Positions 57,601 through 64,000 of a stretch of 64,000 bases of DNA are shown here, one piece after another. Position 1 is the stretch's first letter; every line of letters begins with the position of its first letter. The notes beneath the pieces were generated by a model. That model made no database searches. It had not been told where the DNA came from and saw only the letters and a program-made list of their open reading frames with translations. Position numbers and translations under genes: made by a program. Source of the DNA: Phlebotomus papatasi (lineage: Eukaryota; Arthropoda; Insecta; Diptera; Psychodidae); the NCBI RefSeq assembly GCF_024763615.1, contig NC_077222.1:14136001-14200000 (forward strand). The letters are read 5' to 3'.

Positions 57601-59321
57601 CTTATCTTAACTTGTCAGTCACTTTATGTTCGACATGTTTGACTGATAGGCAAGATTTTTATTGGAACTGGCTCTACAGTTCTTCAGATGTTCTAACAGG
57701 AATTTATATATTCCGGAATCCAGCTGCTAGATTCTGCACTCCTGGCACTTTGCATAGTTATATAGATTATAGGATTCTCCTCATGGGCACATTCATAAAG
57801 TCCACTTCTGCCGAGAACACAAATTGTTTAGCAAACAGAAAACACCGTTTTGAGGTTATGTTTACATATTCCGGAATTCCAACCAAGATTTTACCCTGTT
57901 GCGAGGGAATTTGCTTAATATTAATGTGATCCTCAAGAATCTCTCTATAGTGTCTCGATCCTCAGAGGTCTCCTGGTAAATTCCTGGTGCGTTCCATGAA
58001 GATTTCTCTCGATTGTCTCCGAGACTTTACAGAACACGATGAATCTCTCAATTTTCTCCTTTTTTGCTCGTGTTAGAATTTGGAATATGTGGTCAAGGTT
58101 CCAAAGGACTCTTCAGTGATGCACAGAAGGAATCACTTCCGACAATTTTTAAAGCAAAAATGAAAAAAAACTTCACTAAAACTTAATTGGGTTCCACCAG
58201 GCACAACATCTCTCGAAAAACACTCTTCTTTCTCATTTTTGGAAAATTTTCCACTAAAATTCACTGAACACTATCCCAATGAACTTCAACACTTTCCAAA
58301 CTTTTCCAAGAGCAAAACGATAAATTTTCGCGAAAAAGAATGTCAAGCCGCAAGAAGACTCGAGAAATAAAATAAAGTGTCATATTGAAACGATTTAGTT
58401 CCTGTGTGTAGGCATTTTCTTCAATAATTCTCTTTAATAACTGAAGTTTTTTATCAATTATTATTAATCGTATCGAGATATTTATTACAAGGTAATCATT
58501 TTTACAATGCGTTATATCCCGTGTTGGAAGAATCTGCGAAGTCCATTGTAGACTGCCCAGGAGCGCCTTCCCGTAGTATGGTGAATGCTTCTTCCATGCT
58601 CCCGGAGTTGTTGGGCGAGGCGGTGCATTTTTATTACGTTATATCACAGTGAAAATGTCTTTTTCTAAACATTCAGATCTTTGCACCGGGCGGGACTCGA
58701 ACTCACAACAGTGAATCGAGCCAGGGAATCGATCCGCCCAAGAGTCAACGGTCTTGCCTATTGCGCCACTGATTCCCCTTTTTATCAATAGTATTATTGA
58801 AAGCCCACTCATCCATATTTTTCCTAGTGTATAGACAGCTTAGAGTTTGAGTGCAAAAACAGAACTTGCGCGCAAGTCGAAAAAAAAAAATTGCGCGCAA
58901 AAACCTCTTGCGCGCAGCGCGCAAGATTACTCCGCGCAGGTCCCTACCCAGAAATTGCATAGGAGCTGTAAAGACTCACCCTGAACGTCAGAGTTGGCCC
59001 CCTCGGAAGCCTTGCCACCTTCCAGGAAACCTGCTCCTTTGAACGATTGAACACAGCCATATGGCTCACATGAAACACACTCGATAAGCTGACAAAATCC
59101 TTGATTTTGTTGCTCTTTCGCTCCTTGAGATTCATCGCCGTGAAGGGAGACATCACCTTCCGGAAATCCCGTGTGAGATCATTGAGCTTCGGGCAGGGCA
59201 ATCCACGATGGATTACAAATGAATGTGGTGCCTTTAGCACTTCCTGCGGTTCCTCATTTCCCACGGCTGGAACATTCTTATTGGATCTCTTCGAACGGCG
59301 TCCCTTCTTCTTTTTGGCCAT
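54637..59321 (-). CDS. ppan: Peter pan / SSF1, Brix-domain 60S ribosome assembly factor
   Basis: Three exons at 59321-58980, 55697-54890 and 54821-54637 give 444 residues, close to the usual length of about 460. I start at the ATG encoding MAKKKKGRRSKRSNKN; the frame upstream has only a TTG. The Brix domain begins near residue 31 (APHSFVIHRG) and includes RLPRGPTLTFR, joined by splicing to IHQFTLMKEV, and later RRCVLFSYNPTSKLIDVRHF. After it come a Lys/Glu-rich probable coiled coil and a basic tail (FSLGKKSSGSTKKF, KKKSKK). Splice sites are GTGAGT donors and CAG acceptors; the last intron is 68 nt. Reading straight through that intron gives a longer frame with an unrelated tail, which is wrong. 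The family binds pre-rRNA and is needed in the nucleolus for large-subunit maturation and growth. Intron 1 (58979-55698, 3.3 kb) is swollen by nested mobile elements. Confidence 0.95.
57147..57606 (+). mobile_element. tRNA-derived SINE, family 1, copy B, with 14-bp target duplication
   Basis: This is a full-length copy of 460 bp. The head has an A-box-like GGGTCAGTGGATAGAGT and B-box GGGTTCAAAGC; the body contains GTGAACCGCCTAAACAATAG and GTGGCCTGGATGCATCGGAA; the tail is AAAATCTTATCTTATC. It is flanked by perfect TTAACTTGTCAGTC repeats at 57133-57146 and 57607-57620, as expected of LINE-mediated insertion. Copy A is at 41234-41680. Confidence 0.9.
58505..58785 (-). mobile_element. tRNA-derived SINE, family 2, copy 2
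   Basis: On the minus strand the head reads GGGGAATCAGTGGCGCAATA, then a B-box GAGTTCGAGTCCCGCCC. The inserted variable-arm-like stretch between them suggests a Ser- or Leu-type tRNA ancestor. The body contains TAATAAAAATGCACCGCC and the tail GTCTACAATGGACTTCGCAG. An older copy is at 32010-32310. It lies inside the 3-kb TIR element. Confidence 0.75.
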
Positions 59322-59639
59322 CCTCCCAAAAAAATGTGCAACTCCCGCAACTCCCAATCAAAACAAACACGTGAAGTTTTTTGAGGTTAGAATGAACTGT
59401 CAAAAATTTTCCGGAATTGTCAAAACACCCAAAGCAATCCGCCATATACTACCCTGAAAAAATTACCCAAAAAATTTTGACAGATTTTACCCATTTGAGC
59501 AACTCTGAGCAAAGTTACACAGAAAAAAATAGTGAGTGTAAAAACAAACAAAAAAAGAATAAATGATGAGAATACAAATCAATTAAGTTGTAAAACCAGG
59601 AAATTATTACCATCTAAGGTAAATATGTGAAGAGTCTAG

Positions 59640-61257
59640 TGTGAGACAAAGAGATATCCATTTCAATCTCAAGGAAGTTCCACTCCAGAAACATTACTTC
59701 AGGAGACCCTGGCCAGGAACCCTAAAACCTTACTCAGTGATTCTGGTGCAGGATGAGAGTACGATAAATACCGCATCTGGTGCACCATGTGGGAATGCCC
59801 AGTCGACAGTAAGTGTCCCTCAGCTCCTCATCCCAATCTCTAGGAAGGGGCATTTTGCATGTAGGCAAAATGGAAGTTGGGTATTTGGCCAGGAACCGTG
59901 AAACCATAATCAGTGATTCTGGTGCAGGATGATAGTGGGATAGATACTGAATCTGGTGCACCACATGAGAATTCCCAGTCAACCGTCAAAGTCTCCCAGA
60001 TCCTCATCCCAACTTCCAGAATCCCCATTTTGTATGTATTTGGAAGTTAGGTAGCTGGTCAGCACCAGCAAAAACTTACTCAATGATTTTAATGCAGGAT
60101 GATAGAGGGATAGATACCGAATCTGGTGCACCACATGAGAATTCCCAGTCAACCGTCAAAGTCTCCCAGATCCTCATCCCAACTTCCAGAATCCCCATTT
60201 TGCATGTAAGCATTTTGGAAGTTAGGTAGCTGGTCAGCACCAGCAAAAACTTACTCAATGATTTTAATGCAGGATGATAGTGGGATAGATACCGAATCTG
60301 GTGCACCACATGAGAATTCCCAGTCAACCGTCAAAGTCTCCCAGATCCTCATCCCAACTTCCAGAATCTCCATTTTGTATGTAAGCATTTTGGAAGTTAG
60401 GTAGCTGGTCAGCACCAGCAAAAACTTACTCAATGATTTTAATGCAGGATGATAGAGGGATAGATACCGAATCTGGTGCACCACATGAGAATTCCCAGTC
60501 AACCGTCAAAGTCTCCCAGATCCTCATCCCAACTTCCAGAATCCCCATTTTGCATGTATTTGGAAGTTAGGTAGCTGGTCAGCACCAGCAAAAACTTACT
60601 CAATGATTTCAGTGCAGGATGATAGTGGGATAGATACCGAATCTGGTGCACCACATGAGAATTCCCAGTCAACCGTCAAAGTCTCCCAGATCCTCATCCC
60701 AACTTCCAGAATCCCCATTTTGCATGTAAGCATTTTGGAAGTTAGGTAGCTGGTCAGCACCAGCAAAAACTTACTCAATGATTTTAATGCAGGATGATAG
60801 TGGGATAGATACCGAATCTGGTGCACCACATGAGAATTCCCAGTCAACCGTCAAAGTCTCCCAGATCCTCATCCCAACTTCCAGAATCTCCATTTTGTAT
60901 GTAAGCATTTTGGAAGTTAGGTAGCTGGTCAGCACCAGCAAAAACTTACTCAATGATTTTAATGCAGGATGATAGAGGGATAGATACCGAATCTGGTGCA
61001 CCACATGAGAATTCCCAGTCAACCGTCAAAGTCTCCCAGATCCTCATCCCAACTTCCAGAATCCCCATTTTGCATGTATTTGGAAGTTAGGTAGCTGGTC
61101 AGCACCAGCAAAAACTTACTCAATGATTTCAGTGCAGGATGATAGTGGGATAGATACCGAATCTGGTGCACCACATGAGAATTTCCAGTCAACCGTCAAA
61201 GTCTCCCAGATCCTCATCCCAACTTCCAGAATCCCCATTTTGTATGTAAGCATTTTG
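59640..61257. repeat. Satellite array 1, monomer about 175 bp, nine copies
   Basis: The monomer includes GCAGGATGATAGTGGGATAG, CTGGTGCACCACATGAGAAT and CTCCCAGATCCTCATCCCAA. GCAGGATGA starts at 59748, 59924, 60092, 60268, 60443, 60612, 60788, 60963 and 61135. Spacings alternate between about 168 and 176 because some copies lack an AAGCATTT segment. Copies 520 bp apart are more alike than neighbours, so a three-monomer higher-order unit was duplicated. The first copy is the most diverged. The repeated minus-strand frames of 83 codons reflect the repetition, not a protein. Confidence 0.93.
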
Positions 61258-62110
61258 ATTACAAGATCATCCGGGAAACTTCATCACAAATAGCTAAGTA
61301 TTCTTAGAATATTATTCTTTTTATTTCCTCATTAATTGTTCTTTTCTTTTTTTTCAGGTGCAAGAGCAGTGGCAGAGACAAATCAACTTGGAGGAGGATG
61401 GGCCCAAAACTGACTACAAGATCATCCGGGGAACTTCATCACAAATAGCTAAGTATTCTTAGAATATTATTTTTTTTATTTTCTCATTAATTGTTCTTTT
61501 CTTTTTTTTTCAGGTGCAAGAGCAGTGGCAGAGACAAATCAACTTGGAGGAGGATGGGCCCAAAACTGACTACAAGATCATCCGGGGAACTTCATCACAA
61601 ATAGCTAAGTATTCTTAGAATATTATTTTTTTTATTTTCTCATTAATTGTTCTTTTCTTTTTTTTTCAGGTGCAAGAGCAGTGGCAGAGACAAATCAACT
61701 TGGAGGAGGATGGGCCCAAAACTGACTACAAGATCATCCGGGGAACTTCATCACAAATAGCTAAGTATTCTTAGAATATTATTCTTTTTATTTCCTCATT
61801 AATTGTTCTTTTCTTTTTTTTCAGGTGCAAGAGCAGTGGCAGAGACAAATCAACTTGGAGGAGGATGGGCCCAAAACTGACTACAAGATCATCCGGGGAA
61901 CTTCATCACAAATAGCTAAGTATTCTTAGAATATTATTTTTTTTATTTTCTCATTAATTGTTCTTTTCTTTTTTTTCAGGTGCAAGAGCAGTGGCAGAGA
62001 CAAATCAACTTGGAGGAGGATGGGCCCAAAACTGACTACAAGATCATCCGGGGAACTTCATCACAAATAGCTAAGTATTCCTAGAATATTATTTTTTTAT
62101 TTCTTCATTA
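61258..62110. repeat. Satellite array 2, monomer about 155 bp, with an exon-like core
   Basis: Five full monomers and a partial left one. Each has a pyrimidine tract ending TTTTTCAG, then a core that starts GTGCAAGAGCAGTGG at 61358, 61514, 61670, 61825 and 61980. The core reads in one frame as VQEQWQRQINLEEDGPKTDY, continues KIIRGTSSQIAKYS and then stops at TAG. The spacer to the next acceptor is AT-rich and carries a branch-point-like CATTAAT. Copies are nearly identical in the core and differ mainly in T-run lengths. Confidence 0.92.
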
Positions 62111-63630
62111 ATTTGGATAGAGAGTGCCTTATTTTTTTTTTTAACAAAAAACTATCAAAAAGAGATAGTTTTTTTTCATGTAGGGGAGAAGTGGGCTAAT
62201 TTTTTTGGGGGGTGGGGGGGTAAGGCACTCTCTATTCACGTTAATTGTGGATAGAGAGTGCCTTATTTTTTTTTTTAACAAAAAACTATCAAAAAGAGAT
62301 AGTTTTTTTTCATGTAGGGGAGTAGTGGGCTAATTTTTTGGGGGTGGGGGGTAAGGCACTCTCTATTCACGTTAATTGTGGATAGAGAGTGCCTTATTTT
62401 TTTTTTAACAAAAAACTATCAAAAAGAGATAGTTTTTTTTCATGTAGGGGAGTAGTGGGCTAATTTTTTGGGGGTGGGGGGTAAGGCACTCTCTATTCAC
62501 GTTAATTGTGGATAGAGAGTGCCTTATTTTTTTTTTAACAAAAAACTATCAAAAAGAGATAGTTTTTTTTCATGTAGGGGAGTAGTGGGCTAATTTTTTG
62601 GGGGTGGGGGGTAAGGCACTCTCTATTCACGTTAATTGTGGATAGAGAGTGCCTTATTTTTTTTTTAACAAAAAACTATCAAAAAGAGATAGTTTTTTTT
62701 CATGTAGGGGAGTAGTGGGCTAATTTTTTGGGGGTGGGGGGTAAGGCACTCTCTATTCACGTTAATTGTTGATAGAGAGTGCCTTATTTTTTTTTTTAAC
62801 AAAAAACTATCAAAAAGAGATAGTTTTTTTTTCATGTAGGGGAGTAGTGGGCTAATTTTTTGGGGGTGGGGGGTAAGGCACTCTCTATTCACGTTAATTG
62901 TGGATAGAGAGTGCCTTATTTTTTTTTTTAACAAAAAACTATCAAAAAGAGATAGTTTTTTTTCATGTAGGGGAGTAGTGGGCTAATTTTTTGGGGGTGG
63001 GGGGTAAGGCACTCTCTATTCACGTTAATTGTTGATAGAGAGTGCCTTATTTTTTTTTTTAACAAAAAACTATCAAAAAGAGATAGTTTTTTTTCATGTA
63101 GGGGAGTAGTGGGCTAATTTTTTGGGGGTGGGGGGTAAGGCACTCTCTATTCACGTTAATTGTTGATAGAGAGTGCCTTATTTTTTTTTTTTAACAAAAA
63201 ACTATCAAAAAGAGATAGTTTTTTTTTCATGTAGGGGAGTAGTGGGCTAATTTTTTGGGGGTGGGGGGTAAGGCACTCTCTATTCACGTTAATTGTGGAT
63301 AGAGAGTGCCTTATTTTTTTTTTTAACAAAAAACTATCAAAAAGAGATAGTTTTTTTTCATGTAGGGGAGTAGTGGGCTAATTTTTTGGGGGTGGGGGGT
63401 AAGGCACTCTCTATTCACGTTAATTGTGGATAGAGAGTGCCTTATTTTTTTTTTTAACAAAAAACTATCAAAAAGAGATAGTTTTTTTTCATGTAGGGGA
63501 GTAGTGGGCTAATTTTTTGGGGGTGGGGGGTAAGGCACTCTCTATTCACGTTAATTGTGGATAGAGAGTGCCTTATTTTTTTTTTAACAAAAAACTATCA
63601 AAAAGAGATAGTTTTTTTTCATGTAGGGTA
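62111..63630. repeat. Satellite array 3, monomer about 130 bp built from a MITE-like unit
   Basis: Twelve monomers start GGATAGAGAGTGCCTTA or TGATAGAGAGTGCCTTA, at about 62114, 62249, 62380, 62510, 62640, 62770, 62902, 63032, 63163, 63297, 63428 and 63558. Each ends with the complement TAAGGCACTCTCTATTC, so each monomer is itself an inverted-repeat unit. Inside is a hairpin ACTATC-AAAAAGA-GATAGT and a G-rich stretch (GGGGAGTAGTGGG ... GGGGGTGGGGGG). The last copy is truncated after CATGTAGGG. Variation is almost confined to homopolymer lengths. Confidence 0.94.
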
Positions 63631-64000
63631 AAGGCGGGTATAACTGGGGGGACTTAGACACTCTGCTCACAAATCGCTATTATCTTTTAGTATTTGGCCC
63701 CCTCTCCCGTCAGTCACCTAATATTTCAGGTGTCCAGGTTCCACCCAGTCGAGGAGGTGGGAGTAGGAGTTGAATAGGAGAGGCTATGTATTCGCATCTC
63801 TATTCCATTAGAAACCCATCCGTTCGTTCTTCGAACGGGAGAATAATTAAAAGAGTAAATAACTATTTAATTATCCTCAATTAATTTTCCTTTTCAATTT
63901 TAGAATTTCACAGTTTTTTTAAATAAAAATATGTAGCAAATTAAATTAATGATAAAAAGAAATCTTTTATAGATTTATCTCTTACATAAGAGACAGAAAA
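63631..64000. other. Flank of the satellite cluster, no gene recognised
   Basis: Unique-looking sequence with CCCCTCTCCCGTCAG and an AT-rich end; no exon or repeat was identified. Confidence 0.4.

Larger units (their letters stand above)
55841..58840. mobile_element. 3-kb TIR element nested in the GCGC-rich element
   Basis: The ends are TA-AGCTGTCTATACAC and its complement GTGTATAGACAGCT-TA. TA duplication flanks both. The left subterminal region holds paired AATATTGATGAAAAT-type repeats. The interior has only broken reading frames, the longest 140 codons on the minus strand at 56315-56737, with hydrophobic stretches but no domain I recognise. It hosts a family-1 SINE and a family-2 SINE. 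Non-autonomous. Confidence 0.7.
55729..58947. mobile_element. GCGC-rich TIR element in Peter pan intron 1 (outer layer)
   Basis: The ends are GTAGGGATCT at the left and AGGTCCCTAC at the right. Both are followed inward by about 100 bp packed with GCGCGC motifs (TGCGCGCTGCGCGCAAG and its complement). CAGAA at 55724-55728 and 58949-58953 is a likely target duplication. Without the inner 3-kb element it would be a foldback MITE of about 220 bp. Its excision leaves an intron of roughly 60 nt. Confidence 0.68.

Noticed and set aside
59734..61022. Family of 83-residue proteins on the minus strand
   Set aside because: They are the same frame repeated by the satellite, with no start context, splice sites or protein-like composition.
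62665..62934. 89-residue minus-strand protein
   Set aside because: Direct translation of the 130-bp satellite. It repeats itself within the frame.
59640..63630. CRISPR array
   Set aside because: The repeats are contiguous tandem units without unique spacers, and the genome is eukaryotic.

Overview
This is a window of an AT-rich, intron-containing eukaryotic nuclear genome. The recognisable genes (CCR4/twin, PBK/TOPK, Peter pan), very short introns of about 60-70 nt and many small inverted-repeat elements suit an insect, most likely a dipteran and perhaps a nematoceran with a repeat-rich genome. The species cannot be named from the sequence. There are no bacterial-type operons, rRNA genes, CRISPR arrays or intact tRNA genes.

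Genes. (1) 21459-23336, minus: one large open exon for a 625-residue low-complexity protein with a basic nuclear-localisation-like stretch and a Cys-rich core; family not recognised. (2) 44766-45321, minus: two exons with the N-terminal leucine-rich repeats of the CCR4 deadenylase (Drosophila twin, human CNOT6). The catalytic exons were not found in the 44 kb to the left, so the next intron seems very long and gene 1 may be nested in it. (3) 53568-54574, plus: a complete two-exon PBK/TOPK-type kinase. (4) 54637-59321, minus: a complete three-exon Peter pan/SSF1 Brix-domain ribosome-biogenesis factor. Genes 3 and 4 converge, with stop codons 62 bp apart and interleaved polyadenylation signals.

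Repeats fill most of the rest. 1-975 is a nearly perfect foldback palindrome. 2-12 kb holds several MITEs, including a Stowaway-like element with another inverted-repeat element inside it, and a tandem array of about 150 bp units split by a hAT-type MITE with an 8-bp target duplication. 18-20.2 kb is an array of palindromic units spaced about 365 bp. 26-40 kb has further MITE families and dispersed repeats. 41.2-42.5 kb holds a tRNA-derived SINE and a decayed LINE reverse transcriptase. 46.9-52 kb has pogo-like elements, one inserted inside another TIR element. 55.7-58.9 kb is intron 1 of Peter pan, grown from roughly 60 nt to 3.3 kb by stacked insertions. 59.6-63.6 kb is three adjacent satellite arrays with unrelated monomers (about 175, 155 and 130 bp); the middle one carries a 3'-terminal-exon-like segment behind a strong splice acceptor.

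The four genes share no evident pathway beyond general growth functions (mRNA deadenylation, mitotic signalling, 60S ribosome assembly). The main interest of the window is the layered mobile-element architecture and the satellite cluster next to Peter pan.
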